A stretch of 64,000 bases of DNA from Halomonas ramblicola (GTDB lineage Bacteria > Pseudomonadota > Gammaproteobacteria > Pseudomonadales > Halomonadaceae). The DNA lies in the NCBI RefSeq assembly GCF_030409215.1, contig NZ_JAUFPL010000032.1, positions 530,011 through 594,010 of the forward strand, read 5' to 3'. This document shows positions 47,920-57,222 of the stretch, in pieces. How positions within the stretch are numbered: the first letter of the stretch is position 1; every line of letters starts with the position of its first letter. Below the pieces are notes generated by a model that saw nothing but the letters and a program-made list of their open reading frames with translations, made no database searches and was not told the origin of the DNA. The position numbers were made by a program, and so were the translations under genes.

Positions 47920-47982
47920 AACTGGTATAATGACATGATAATCACCTGACCCTGTCAAATACGACCATGGTCGCAGGAGCGC
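47920..47982 (-). promoter_or_regulatory. 63-bp promoter/operator element, copy B (apnO operon)
   Basis: On the minus strand this is the same 63-bp sequence as 37736-37798 with two substitutions. It carries the dyad CGACCATGGTCG (47962-47973) and the TTGACA box (minus strand of 47953-47958). It lies in the gap between the divergent apnO and gntR genes, so it could serve both as apnO promoter and for autoregulation. Confidence 0.85.
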
Positions 47983-48046
47983 TGTCCGGCGGTGTCCGCA
48001 ATGCGTAAGCTGCGTTCCTGCTGCCCCTGAGGAAGGTCCACGACCC

Positions 48047-48763
48047 ATGAGTGATGCCCTGAAGATCAGCCGTCGCAAGCTGTCCGATGACGTCTTCGAT
48101 CGGCTCTATGCCATGCTGCTCAAAGGCGATTATGCGCCCGGTGAACACCTGCCGTCGGAGCGCGAACTGATGGAGCTGTTCGGGGTGGGGCGGCCGGCGA
48201 TCCGCGAGGCGATGCAGTCGCTCGAACGCCTGGGCCTGGTGGCGATCCAGCATGGCCAGCGGCCGCGGGTGACGGCGCCCACCGCCGAGGGGCTGCTGTC
48301 GCAGATCGAACTGACGGCCATGCACATGCTGTCGAGCTCGCCGCAGTCGCTGGAGCACCTCAAGGAGGCGCGCGCCTTCTTCGAGCTGGGCATGGTGGCG
48401 CGGGCCGCGCGCACGGCCGGCGAGGCGGACATCGCCCGCCTGGAGGAGGCGCTGGAACGCCAGCGTGGCGAGCTGAACCGGGACGCCGGGGCCTTCATCG
48501 AGGCCGACATGGCCTTCCATCGGATCATCGCCGAGACCACCGGCAATCCCATCTTCATCGCGGTGAGCCACGCCATGCTCGACTGGCTGGCCCACTTCCA
48601 TACCGCGATGCTGCACTGGAAGGGCAACGAGCACATCACCCTCGAGGAGCACGAGCGCATCCTCGACGCCATCCGCCGCCACGACGAGGCGGCGGCGGTG
48701 GGCGAGATGCGCGCCCACCTCGACCGGGCGCGGGCCCTCTATATGGCGGGGCAGGGCGGCTGA
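48047..48763 (+). CDS. GntR-family (FadR/FCD subgroup) regulator
   Basis: A 238-residue repressor. The winged helix-turn-helix covers about residues 10-75 (LPSERELMELFGVGRPAIRE, then AMQSLERLGLVAIQHGQRP). The FCD effector domain follows, with metal-binding acids and histidines in IEADMAFHRIIAETTGN, and later FHTAMLHWKG and LEEHERILDAI. It resembles NanR/LldR-type regulators that sense sugar or hydroxy acids. It is divergent from apnO and is the natural candidate to bind the 63-bp elements. Confidence 0.9.
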   Translation: MSDALKISRRKLSDDVFDRLYAMLLKGDYAPGEHLPSERELMELFGVGRPAIREAMQSLERLGLVAIQHGQRPRVTAPTAEGLLSQIELTAMHMLSSSPQSLEHLKEARAFFELGMVARAARTAGEADIARLEEALERQRGELNRDAGAFIEADMAFHRIIAETTGNPIFIAVSHAMLDWLAHFHTAMLHWKGNEHITLEEHERILDAIRRHDEAAAVGEMRAHLDRARALYMAGQGG

Positions 48764-48794
48764 AGGAGCCGGACGACCGCGACCGGTGGCCGGC

Positions 48795-49655
48795 TCAGGG
48801 GTGCAGCAGCAGCTCGGCGGTGACGCAGACGGCGTTGCGGCCGGGGGCCAGGCGCCCCCGGCGATGCGTGCCGTCGATGCCCACCGCGGCCAGTTCGATG
48901 TCGGCCCTGCCGCCTGCCAGCCGGCCGTCGAGGATCAGCACCTCGGTGGCGTGGCTGTCCAGGCCGCTGCCGTCGGCGAAGGCGGTGCCGACCAGGCTGC
49001 CCAGGCCCGATAGCCGCGCTTCGGTGAGCCCGTAGCGCTCGGCGAGTGCTTCCACGGCCTCGCCCAGGTCCTGGTTGGGCCGCAGGGTGGCCAGCAGGGC
49101 GTTGGACGCCGGCGCCGGTTCGCCCGTGCGGTGTGGGGCGAACAGCGAGAAGCGAGTCTCGGCGTCGGGGGTCACCTCCAGCAGGGCGTCCTCCAGCACC
49201 AGGCAGGTCGCCTCGGCGTCTTCCGCGAGCCACGACTCGGTGGGCAGCAGGTGGCCCATGGCCCGGGTGCCGTCGGCGCCCTCCCAGAGGCCGTGGCAGT
49301 GCAGGAAGGGCGCGCCGTCGCGGCGCCCGACGTGCAGACCGGCGCGGTGCAGCCGCGCCGGGGGTGCCAGCGCGTGGATGGCGCTGTACCAGGCGGCGTG
49401 CTCGCCGCTTTTGTCGTCGGCCGGGATGACGTAGCGCAGCGCCGCCAGGGTCGCGTCCGCCAGTTCGAGCCAGGCGGCGCGCGCGCCGCTCTCCTCCAGG
49501 GCCGCGACCACGGCGTCGTGCAGCGTCTGGCCGCCGCGCAGCACGAGGCGGCGCGGCGTCACCCGGCAGGGCACCGCTCGGTGACGCTGACGCGCCGGTG
49601 GCCCCGGATGCTCGATGCGGCGCATCGCCCCGGTGTGGTGGGCATCGCGGCTCAT
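48795..49655 (-). CDS. Tandem DUF296 (PPC-domain) protein
   Basis: A 286-residue protein with two copies of the PPC/DUF296 fold. The first covers about residues 25-150 (LVLRGGQTLHDAVVAALEES), the second about 165-286 (DLGEAVEALAERYGLTEARL, then SHATEVLILDGRLAGG). Single PPC domains occur in plant AT-hook proteins and in bacterial proteins of unknown role. It is the last gene of the unit thiolase - acyl-CoA ligase - DUF296 and overlaps the ligase stop by four bases, so it probably serves the same pathway. Confidence 0.75.
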   Translation of the reverse strand: MSRDAHHTGAMRRIEHPGPPARQRHRAVPCRVTPRRLVLRGGQTLHDAVVAALEESGARAAWLELADATLAALRYVIPADDKSGEHAAWYSAIHALAPPARLHRAGLHVGRRDGAPFLHCHGLWEGADGTRAMGHLLPTESWLAEDAEATCLVLEDALLEVTPDAETRFSLFAPHRTGEPAPASNALLATLRPNQDLGEAVEALAERYGLTEARLSGLGSLVGTAFADGSGLDSHATEVLILDGRLAGGRADIELAAVGIDGTHRRGRLAPGRNAVCVTAELLLHP

Positions 49656-51253
49656 GTCGCCTCCTCGAGCTCCCCGCGTTCGACGAGCGTCTCGCGGATC
49701 AGCTTCTTGGTGATCTTGCCGTAGGCGGACTTGGGCATCGCCTCCCAGAACACATAGTGGCGCGGCAGCTTGTAGCGGGCCAGCTTGCCGTCGAGCCAGG
49801 CGGCCAGGGCCTCGGCATCGGGCGTCTCCCCGGGGTAGGGCACGCAGACGGCCAGCCCGACCTCGCCCCACACCGGGTCGGGCACGCCGAGCACCGCCAC
49901 CTCGGAGATCGCCGGATGGGTGAGCAGCCTCTCCTCGATCTCGCGGGGGTAGATGTTGGAGCCGCCGGAGATGTACATGTCCGAGACCCGGCCGGTGAGG
50001 TAGACGAAGCCCTGGTCGTCCATGTGGCCCAGGTCGCCGGTGAGGAACCAGCCGTCGCGGAAGCTCTTGCGGTTGGCCTCGGGGTTGTCGTGGTAGCCGG
50101 CGAACACTGCCGGCCCGATCACCGCGATCTCACCGGTCTCGCCCGGGGCGACCTCGCGGCCCTCGGCATCCTGGATCTGCACCTGCATGCCGGTTCGCGC
50201 GAAGCCGCAGCTGCCGATCTTCATGCGCGCGTCGTCGACATGGTGGAAGGCCGGCGGCAGCACCGTGATGTTGCCGGTGACCTCGCCGAGGCCGAAGTAC
50301 TGCACCAGCACCGGGCCGAGCTTCTCCAGCGCCTTCACCTGGTCGGCCCGGTACATGGGGGCGCCGGCATAGATGACGTAGCGCAGCGAGGAATGGTCGT
50401 GGGCGTCGACGCTCTCGTGTTCGACGAGCAGCTTGACGATCGTCGGCACGGTGAAGGCGTTGGTGACCCGCCACTTTTCGACCAGCGCCCAGACCTCGTC
50501 GGGGTCGAACCGCTCGCCGGCCGGCAGGATCGTCTTGACGCCGTGGGCCACCTGGGCGAGCTGGTGGATGCCGGCGCCGTGGGAGAGTGGCGCGACGACG
50601 AGGGAGGCGTCCTCGGGGCCGGTGCCGGGCATCAGGTCGCAGAGGTGGTTGGTGACCACGAAGGCCATCTGGCCGTGGGTCAGCACCGCGGCCTTGGGCC
50701 GCCCGGTGGTGCCGGAGGTGAAGAAGAACCAGGCCGGATCGTCGCGCTGCACCGCCACCGCCGGCTGGCGCTGGCCGGCATGGCGGGCCACCAGGGCATC
50801 AAAGTCGGGGGCGAAGTCGCACTCGCCGATGGCCACGCAGAAGTCCATCCGGGCCCGGCAGGCCGCGGCATGCTCGGCGAAGGCGGCGCCGCACAGCAGG
50901 CCCCGGGCCCCGGAGGACTCCGCCAGCCAGGCGATGTCCTCCGGGGACTGGCGGTAGTTGGCCGGCACCCAGACGGCGCCGGCCCGCCAGCAGGCGAACA
51001 TCGCCTCGAACATCTGGTGGCAGTTGGCCGACTGCACCAGCAGGCGGTCGCCCTTGCGCACGCCGAACTCCTCCACCAGGGCGTGGGCGAAGGCCTCGGC
51101 GCGGGCCTCCATCTCGGCCCAGCGCCAGCGGCGCTCGCCCCACACGAAGCCGATGTCGTCGGGATGGCGCCGGGCGCTCTCGGTGAGCAGGTGGGAGAGG
51201 TTCATCACCCGGGTGGAGACCGGCGTGACACCGTTGCTCAGGTCCAGGCTCAT
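49652..51253 (-). CDS. Acyl-CoA synthetase (AMP-forming)
   Basis: A 533-residue member of the ANL superfamily that activates a carboxylic acid to its CoA ester. The P-loop motif is WFFFTSGTTGRPKAAVLTHG; later motifs are the A5 region VQYFGLGEVTG, DGWFLTGDLGHMDDQGFVYL, the hinge GRVSDMYISGG and the catalytic lysine in KSAYGKITKKLIRE. The start overlaps the thiolase stop (ATGA). No acyl-chain preference can be read from sequence. Confidence 0.9.
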   Translation of the reverse strand: MSLDLSNGVTPVSTRVMNLSHLLTESARRHPDDIGFVWGERRWRWAEMEARAEAFAHALVEEFGVRKGDRLLVQSANCHQMFEAMFACWRAGAVWVPANYRQSPEDIAWLAESSGARGLLCGAAFAEHAAACRARMDFCVAIGECDFAPDFDALVARHAGQRQPAVAVQRDDPAWFFFTSGTTGRPKAAVLTHGQMAFVVTNHLCDLMPGTGPEDASLVVAPLSHGAGIHQLAQVAHGVKTILPAGERFDPDEVWALVEKWRVTNAFTVPTIVKLLVEHESVDAHDHSSLRYVIYAGAPMYRADQVKALEKLGPVLVQYFGLGEVTGNITVLPPAFHHVDDARMKIGSCGFARTGMQVQIQDAEGREVAPGETGEIAVIGPAVFAGYHDNPEANRKSFRDGWFLTGDLGHMDDQGFVYLTGRVSDMYISGGSNIYPREIEERLLTHPAISEVAVLGVPDPVWGEVGLAVCVPYPGETPDAEALAAWLDGKLARYKLPRHYVFWEAMPKSAYGKITKKLIRETLVERGELEEAT

Positions 51254-52419
51254 GTCACGCGCTCCAGGATCGACACATAGTTGGTCACGGCGGCGCCGCC
51301 CATGTTGAAGACGCCGGCGAGGCGCGCCTCGGGGATCTGCATGTCGCCGGCCTCGCCCATCAGCTGCATGGCGGCCATGACGTGCATGGAGACCCCGGTG
51401 GCGCCGATGGGGTGGCCCTTGGACTTGAGCCCGCCCGAGGGGTTGACCGGCAGCCTGCCGTCCTTGTGGGTGACGCCCTCGCGGATCACCCGGTGACCCT
51501 CGCCGGGGGCGGCGAGCCCCATGGCCTCGTACTCGAGCATCTCGGCGATGGTGAAGCAGTCGTGGGTCTCCACCAGGGAGAGGTCGTCCAGGCCGAGGCC
51601 GGCGGCCTCGAGCGCCTGGCGCCAGGCGAGGGCGGCGCCGCGGAACTCCAGCACGTTGCGGCGCGACAGTGCCATGAGGTCGTTGGCCTGGGTGCGGGCG
51701 CGGAAGCCGATGGCGCGTTGCAGCTGCGCCGCCGTCTCGGCGTCGGCGACCACCAGGGCGGCGGCGCCGTCGGAGATCAGCGAGCAGTCGGTGCGGCGCA
51801 GCGGGCCGGCGACGAGGGGGTTGCGCTCGGAGACGCTGGCACAGAAGTCGACGCCCATGTCCTTGCGCATCTGCGCCCAGGGGTTGGCGACGCCGTTGGC
51901 GTGGTTCTTGGCGGCGATCATGGCCAGTTCCCGGGAGCGGTCGCCGTAGCGCTGGAAGTAGCCCTCGGCGATGCGGCCGAACAGGCCGGCGAAGCCGCCC
52001 TGGATGTCGGCCTCCTCGCGGTGGTAGCTGGCGCTGAGCAGGATGTCGCCCACCTCGGCGGTGGGGGTGGCGCTCATCTTCTCGGCGCCGACCACCAGGG
52101 CGAGGCGGCCGCGGCCCGACTCGATGAAATCCAGCGCCCCGTGCAGCGCGGCGCTGCCCGTGGCACAGGCGTTCTCGTAGCGGGTGGCGGGGGTGTGGGC
52201 GAAGCGCTCGTCGCCCATGGCCACCAGGGCGGCCTGGAAGTCCTGGCGCGAGAAGCCGTTGTTGTAGACGCCCACGAAGAGGCCGTCGATGTCCTCGGGG
52301 GCCAGCCCGGCGTGGATCAGGGCATCGCCCACCACGCCCTGCATCAGGGTCTGGGTGTCGGGTTCGGGGCGCTTGCCGAAGGGGCCGTGCGCCCAGCCGA
52401 CGATCTGTGCCTGTGTCAC
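51250..52419 (-). CDS. Thiolase family protein (SCP2-thiolase-like)
   Basis: A 389-residue thiolase-like enzyme. The active cysteine is in YENACATGSAALHGAL, with VETHDCFTIAEMLEYE and GGLKSKGHPIGATGVSMH holding the other catalytic residues; the C-terminal cysteine motif of classic thiolases is replaced by NMGGAAVTNYVS, as in the SCP2-like group. It would cleave a 3-ketoacyl-CoA. The start is a GTG at 52419 with AGGAG upstream. Confidence 0.85.
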   Translation of the reverse strand: MTQAQIVGWAHGPFGKRPEPDTQTLMQGVVGDALIHAGLAPEDIDGLFVGVYNNGFSRQDFQAALVAMGDERFAHTPATRYENACATGSAALHGALDFIESGRGRLALVVGAEKMSATPTAEVGDILLSASYHREEADIQGGFAGLFGRIAEGYFQRYGDRSRELAMIAAKNHANGVANPWAQMRKDMGVDFCASVSERNPLVAGPLRRTDCSLISDGAAALVVADAETAAQLQRAIGFRARTQANDLMALSRRNVLEFRGAALAWRQALEAAGLGLDDLSLVETHDCFTIAEMLEYEAMGLAAPGEGHRVIREGVTHKDGRLPVNPSGGLKSKGHPIGATGVSMHVMAAMQLMGEAGDMQIPEARLAGVFNMGGAAVTNYVSILERVT

Positions 52420-52513
52420 GCGTCACTCCTTCTCTTGTTGGTATGGCGTTGTGCCCTGTGGTGTACAGCGCTTGTCGCCCTCCTACCCTTCCTCGCCCAG
52501 CGGCCTTGGCCTC

Positions 52514-53350
52514 CTAGCCGGGATGGTGCGCCGCATAGTCGCGGGCGAGCTGGGCCTCGATCTCCCGGGCCTCCCGCTCGAGCAGGGGCAGCAGCTCCTG
52601 GCTGCGTCGCGGTTCCTGCATGCGGCTCTCGATGGCCGCCAGCGACAGCGCCCCGGCGAGGCTGCCGTCGGGCCAGCGCAGGGCGACGCCGAGCCCCCAG
52701 GAGTCGCGGAACACCAGTCCCGGGTTCAGGGCATGGCCCTGGCGGCGGGTCTCGGCGACCAGCTCGCGGAGCCGCTTGGGTGGTAGCAAGGGGTACTCCG
52801 CCTCCAGCGTCTCGCGATTCGCCGCCAGGGTCGCCTCGACCTCGGCATCGGAGAGTGCCGCCAGCATGGCCAGCGAGCCGGCGCCCACGCCCAGCGGGTG
52901 GTAGGCGCCCGGCATCAGGGCATGGGTGCGGATCGGGTAGGGGCCGTCCTCGCGGTGCAGGCAGAGCGAATGGAGCCCGCGTCGCACGGAGAGGCAGGCG
53001 GCGTCCTCGGTGGCCGTGGCCAGGCGTGCCACGTGACGGGTGGCGGTCCTGACCAAGCCATGGCGTTCCGCGGCCCGCAGGCCGAGCAGGTAGGCCTCGG
53101 GCCCCAGCCGGTAGCGATGGGTATGGCTACACTGATCGACCATGCCGCCGTTGATCAGGGCCAGCATCAGGCGTCGTACCGTCGGCTTGTTGAGTCCGCT
53201 CGCCGTCGTCAGCTCGGCGAGCGACAACCCCTCGCCGGCGTGGCGGCCGATGAGGCTCAGCAGGGTCAGGGCCCGGTCGACGCTCTGGGCCCCCGAGGTC
53301 CTGGCGCCGGCGGCGCTGTCGGTTTTCGTGTGTTCCGCAATATGGACCAT
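52514..53350 (-). CDS. IclR-family transcriptional regulator
   Basis: A 278-residue regulator. The winged helix-turn-helix (residues 22-85) contains LSLAELTTASGLNKPTVRRL; the effector domain (about 95-265) has the IclR pattern with REDGPYPIRTHALMPGAYHP and LGVGAGSLAMLAALSD. It is divergent from the TRAP operon and upstream of the thiolase unit, and likely controls both. Confidence 0.9.
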   Translation of the reverse strand: MVHIAEHTKTDSAAGARTSGAQSVDRALTLLSLIGRHAGEGLSLAELTTASGLNKPTVRRLMLALINGGMVDQCSHTHRYRLGPEAYLLGLRAAERHGLVRTATRHVARLATATEDAACLSVRRGLHSLCLHREDGPYPIRTHALMPGAYHPLGVGAGSLAMLAALSDAEVEATLAANRETLEAEYPLLPPKRLRELVAETRRQGHALNPGLVFRDSWGLGVALRWPDGSLAGALSLAAIESRMQEPRRSQELLPLLEREAREIEAQLARDYAAHHPG

Positions 53351-53418
53351 GGGTCTCTGGCGCTTGATGCGTTGATAACGGGACTTTGCGCTTCACTTTG
53401 ACTTTAACAGGGGGCTTT

Positions 53419-53435
53419 GGCAAGTTTCACTTGTC
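53419..53435. promoter_or_regulatory. Candidate IclR operator
   Basis: GGCAAGTTTCACTTGTC is an inverted repeat with perfect CAAGT/ACTTG arms around TTC, 13 of 14 arm-paired bases when extended by two. It sits in the 168-base gap between the iclR-type gene and dctP. Binding by the neighbouring regulator is inferred from position only. Confidence 0.55.
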
Positions 53436-53518
53436 GCCTGAATGCATAGTGGTCCACGATGTGGATCGATAAGAAACCAGGCTCGACCCAACGAGCGCGC
53501 CACCAGGAGTACAACACA

Positions 53519-54517
53519 ATGAAATGCCTCGATGTTCGCAAGCTGGCCCTGACCGCCGCCGTGGCCGCGGCGATGGCGGCCGGCACCGCCTCCGCCGAAC
53601 AACTGCGCCTGTCCCACAACACCGGCGATTCCACCACCTGGCACCAGGGGGCGGAGCGCTTCGCCGAGCTGCTGGCGGAGGCCACCGGCGACGAGTTGAA
53701 CGTGCGTGTCTTCCCCAACGCCCAGCTCTCCGGCGGCGACCAGATGCGCCAGGCCGAGATGGTGGGCCGTGGCGCCCTGGACCTGCTGGTCACCTCGGCG
53801 ATCAACGTGACGCCGCTGGTACCGGAGATGGCGGTCTTCTCGCTGCCCTACCTCTATTCCGGTTACGAGCAGGTCGACGCCACCACCCAGGGCGAGCCGG
53901 TCGAGCTGCTGGAGGATATCCTCGAGGAGAAGGGCATCGTGGTGCTGGCCTGGGGCGAGAACGGCTTCCGCGAGCTGACCAACAGCGTGGGGCCGATCCG
54001 CACCCCCGAGGACATGCAGGGCCTCAACGTGCGGGTGGCTGGCCCCATGTACGTCGACGTAATGAACGCCCTGGGCGCCAACCCGCAGCAGATGCAGTGG
54101 ACCGAGACCATGACCGCCCTGCAGCAGGGCGTGGTGGACGCCCAGGAGAACCCCATCGGCGCGGTGATCATCCCCCAGCAGGTCTACGAGGTGCAGGACT
54201 ACCTGACGGCCTGGCACTACTCCTACGATCCCATCTTCCTGGGCATCTCCGAGGAGAAGTGGAACGACTACGACGCCGACACCCAGGCGGCGATCCGCCA
54301 GGCGGCGGAGGAGGCCATGGCCTACCAGGTGGAGATTACCCGCGAGAGCACCGCGGAGGGCCTCGACTTCCTGCGCGAGCAGGGCATGGAGATCACCGAG
54401 CTCTCCGAGGAGGAGATCGCCGCCTTCCGTGAGGCGACCCGTCCGGCCTTCGACGAGTGGGCCGATAAGGTCGGTCCCGAGATCGTCGCGGCCTTCCAGG
54501 AGGCGATCGAGGATTGA
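53519..54517 (+). CDS. dctP: TRAP transporter substrate-binding protein DctP (beta-hydroxy acid cluster)
   Basis: Periplasmic binding protein of 332 residues with a signal peptide cleaved near ASA (residue 24). Family parts are VRVFPNAQLSGGDQMRQAEM, LNVRVAGPMYVDVMNALGAN (ligand arginine) and TALQQGVVDAQENPIGAVI. The start at 53519 has CAGGAG nine bases upstream. Ligand unknown; the following SDR and the divergent ligase and thiolase suggest a hydroxy acid. Confidence 0.9.
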   Translation: MKCLDVRKLALTAAVAAAMAAGTASAEQLRLSHNTGDSTTWHQGAERFAELLAEATGDELNVRVFPNAQLSGGDQMRQAEMVGRGALDLLVTSAINVTPLVPEMAVFSLPYLYSGYEQVDATTQGEPVELLEDILEEKGIVVLAWGENGFRELTNSVGPIRTPEDMQGLNVRVAGPMYVDVMNALGANPQQMQWTETMTALQQGVVDAQENPIGAVIIPQQVYEVQDYLTAWHYSYDPIFLGISEEKWNDYDADTQAAIRQAAEEAMAYQVEITRESTAEGLDFLREQGMEITELSEEEIAAFREATRPAFDEWADKVGPEIVAAFQEAIED

Positions 54518-54601
54518 TCGCCCGATCCCGCGTGCCGGGCCCTGGCCGCTTTCGGGGCCAGGGCCCTCGCCCCACCGGTTCCTCCCAAGGCTGGACCTGA
54601 C

Positions 54602-55093
54602 ATGAAATTCCTGCTGCGAGAAGCCGAGAAGATCGTCTGTGCGGTGCTCTTCCTGGGCATGACCCTGCTGGGCTTCGCCAATGTGGTGGTGCGCTACGGC
54701 ACCAACTACTCCCTGGCGGCCACCGAGGAACTGCTGACCAACGGCTTCCTGGTCCTGACCATCTTCGGCGCCGCCATCGCCGCCCGCCGGGGCGAGCACC
54801 TGGCGGTCACCCTCGTCTACGATGCGCTGCCCGGCGTCCTGCGCAAGCTGGTGTTCGTGGTCTCCGGGGCGCTGTCCATCGCGCTGCTGGCCCTGTCCGC
54901 CTACTTCTCCTGGGAGGTGCTGATGAACCAGTTGGACTCCGGCATGCGCTCCTACGGGCTGGGCCTGCCGGCCTGGTACTACCACGTGGCGGTGCCGTTC
55001 GGCTTCGCGCTGATCATCGTCCGCTACCTGCAGCGCCTGGTGGAGGAGGCCAGGAAGGGACCGGCCGCGGACCGGGGGATTCCCGATGTTTGA
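54602..55093 (+). CDS. dctQ: TRAP transporter small permease DctQ
   Basis: A four-helix protein of 163 residues with the DctQ pattern (AATEELLTNGFLVLTIFGAA, then HLAVTLVYDALPG). It overlaps the dctM gene by eight bases. Confidence 0.87.
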   Translation: MKFLLREAEKIVCAVLFLGMTLLGFANVVVRYGTNYSLAATEELLTNGFLVLTIFGAAIAARRGEHLAVTLVYDALPGVLRKLVFVVSGALSIALLALSAYFSWEVLMNQLDSGMRSYGLGLPAWYYHVAVPFGFALIIVRYLQRLVEEARKGPAADRGIPDV

Positions 55094-56438
55094 TGCCCTC
55101 ACCCAGCTCACCGCCGGCACCCAGATGATACTGGTGTTCTTCCTGTTGATGCTGCTGCGCGTGCCGGTGGCCTTCTCGCTGGGGCTCTCCGCCGTCTATG
55201 CCATGTGGCACATGGGCTTCGGCCTGGACATGGCCGGCGACCTGATCGCCACCGGCATCACCAAGTTCTCGCTGCTGGCGATCCCCTTCTTCATCCTGGC
55301 GGGCACCCTGATGGGCTCGCTGGGCATCGCCGAGCGCATGATCCGCTTCTTTCGCGTGCTGGTCGGCGGACTGCCGGGCGGCATGGGGGTGGTGGGTACC
55401 GTGGTCTGCCTGTTCTGGGGGGCGGTCAGCGGCTCGGGGCCCGCCTCGGTGGCGGCGATCGGCCCGATGATCATCAAGGGCATGGAGGAGGACGGCTATC
55501 GCCGCACCTACGCGGCGGGCCTGGTGTGTACCGGGGCGGCGCTGTCCATCGTGATTCCACCCTCCATCGGCCTGGTGATCTACGGGGTCATCGCCGAGAC
55601 CTCCATCTCCAAGCTGTTCCTCGCCGCCATCCTGCCCGGCATCCTGATGGGCCTGATCATGGTGGTGACCCTGCCGCTGGGGCGGATCCCCCGCCACTCG
55701 GTGGGGGCGGCGAGCCTGGAGGATTCCCCCAGCCTGAGGGCCATGGGCCTGACGCCCTACCGGGAGCTTCCCTACCGCCGGCGGCTGTGGCGGACCTTCC
55801 GCGAGTCCTTCTGGGGCCTGATGACCCCGGTGGTGATCCTCGGCGGCATCTACTCCGGCATCTTCACGCCCACCGAGGCGGCGCTGGTGGCCACCGTCTA
55901 CGCGCTCTGCGTCGGGGCCCTGGCCTACCGCACCCTGAGCGTGCCCAAGCTCTACGAGGCGCTCGGCGATGCCGCGGCCTCCTCGGCGGTGGTGATGCTG
56001 GTGGTGGCCTACGCCAGCCTGTTCGGCTGGGTGGTCACCGTGGACGACCTGGTGGGCACCTACTCCGGCCTGCTGCTGGGGCTGAGCGACAACGAGTGGG
56101 TGATCCTGCTGGCGATCATGCTGATCCTGCTGGTGGTGGGGATGTTCATGGACGCCGTCACGGTGATGTTCATCTCGCTGCCGATCTTCCTGCCGGTGGT
56201 CCACCAGATGGGCTGGGACCCGGTGTGGTTCGGCGTGCTGATCATGGTGAACCTCTCCATCGGGCTGATCACCCCGCCGGTGGGTATCAACCTCTACGTG
56301 GCGGCCAACGTGACTCGGCTGTCCATCGAGCAGGTGGCCAGAGGGGCCCTGCCGTTCATGCTGGTCTGCCTGGTGGGCCTGGCCATCATCGCGGCCTTCC
56401 CCGCGCTGTCGCTGATGCTGGTGGACGCGCTGAACTGA
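55086..56438 (+). CDS. dctM: TRAP transporter large permease DctM
   Basis: A 450-residue DctM permease. Motifs include LLAIPFFILAGTLMGSLGIA, GAVSGSGPASVAAIGPMIIK, LSIVIPPSIGLVIYGVIAET and LITPPVGINLYVAANVT. The central loop between the two halves is about 25 residues longer than in the copy at 39.5 kb. Confidence 0.92.
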   Translation: MFDALTQLTAGTQMILVFFLLMLLRVPVAFSLGLSAVYAMWHMGFGLDMAGDLIATGITKFSLLAIPFFILAGTLMGSLGIAERMIRFFRVLVGGLPGGMGVVGTVVCLFWGAVSGSGPASVAAIGPMIIKGMEEDGYRRTYAAGLVCTGAALSIVIPPSIGLVIYGVIAETSISKLFLAAILPGILMGLIMVVTLPLGRIPRHSVGAASLEDSPSLRAMGLTPYRELPYRRRLWRTFRESFWGLMTPVVILGGIYSGIFTPTEAALVATVYALCVGALAYRTLSVPKLYEALGDAAASSAVVMLVVAYASLFGWVVTVDDLVGTYSGLLLGLSDNEWVILLAIMLILLVVGMFMDAVTVMFISLPIFLPVVHQMGWDPVWFGVLIMVNLSIGLITPPVGINLYVAANVTRLSIEQVARGALPFMLVCLVGLAIIAAFPALSLMLVDALN

Positions 56439-56460
56439 TTCGACCGACGAGGACCCGGCA

Positions 56461-57222
56461 ATGACGACTTCGACCCCTATCGCCGTGGTGACCGGCGCCG
56501 CCCGCGGCATCGGCCTGGCGACGACTCACCTCTTCCTCGAACAGGGCTTCCGGGTGGTGATGGTCGACCGCGATGCTCCCGAGCTGGAGAAGGCGGCGGC
56601 CGCGCTGGCCGGCGCCGAACCGTTGGTGTGCGACGTCTCCGAGCCCGATCAGGTGGCGAGCATGGCCGAGGTGCTGACGCGACGCCACGGCCGGGTCGAC
56701 GCCCTGGTCAACAACGCCGGGGTGGCCGATTTCCGTCCCCTGGCGGGTACCGACTTCGCCATCTGGCGGCGGGTCATGGCGACCAATCTCGACGGCGTCT
56801 TCCTCACCTCCCAGGCGCTGCTGCCGTTGCTCGAGGCGGCCCGCGGGGCGATTGTCAACATCGCCTCCATCTCCGGGCTGCGGGCCAGCACGCTGCGGGT
56901 CGCCTACGGTACCTCCAAGGCGGCGGTGATCCACCTGACCCAGCAGCAGGCCGCCGAGCTCGGCGAGTACGGCATCCGTGCCAACTGCGTGGCGCCGGGT
57001 CCGGTGGATACCAAGCTGGCGCTGGCCGTGCACACCGCCGAGATCCGTGCCGCCTACCACGACGCCATCCCGCTGAACCGCTACGGCTCCGAGCGCGAGA
57101 TCGCCGAGGTGATCGTCTTCCTGTGTTCCGACAAGGCCTCTTATGTGACCGGGCAGGTGATCGCCGCGGACGGCGGCTTCCAGTCGACCGGGGTCGGCCT
57201 GCCGGCCCTGCGGGCGCGATGA
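56461..57222 (+). CDS. Short-chain dehydrogenase/reductase
   Basis: A 253-residue classical SDR. The cofactor motif is VVTGAARGIGLATTHLF, then NNAGVADF and the catalytic residues S..Y-x3-K in NIASISGLRAS and RVAYGTSKAAVIHLT. The C-terminus (GQVIAADGGFQSTG) is typical. D52-like acids after strand 2 (MVDRDAPELEK) suggest NAD preference. It could oxidise a beta-hydroxyacyl-CoA or the free hydroxy acid. Confidence 0.88.
   Translation: MTTSTPIAVVTGAARGIGLATTHLFLEQGFRVVMVDRDAPELEKAAAALAGAEPLVCDVSEPDQVASMAEVLTRRHGRVDALVNNAGVADFRPLAGTDFAIWRRVMATNLDGVFLTSQALLPLLEAARGAIVNIASISGLRASTLRVAYGTSKAAVIHLTQQQAAELGEYGIRANCVAPGPVDTKLALAVHTAEIRAAYHDAIPLNRYGSEREIAEVIVFLCSDKASYVTGQVIAADGGFQSTGVGLPALRAR

Noticed and set aside
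37736-47982. The two inverted 63-bp copies as ends of an invertible or mobile 10-kb segment
   Set aside because: Each copy contains promoter-like boxes and sits at a matching distance before a start codon; no recombinase or target duplication is nearby. Co-regulation explains it better.
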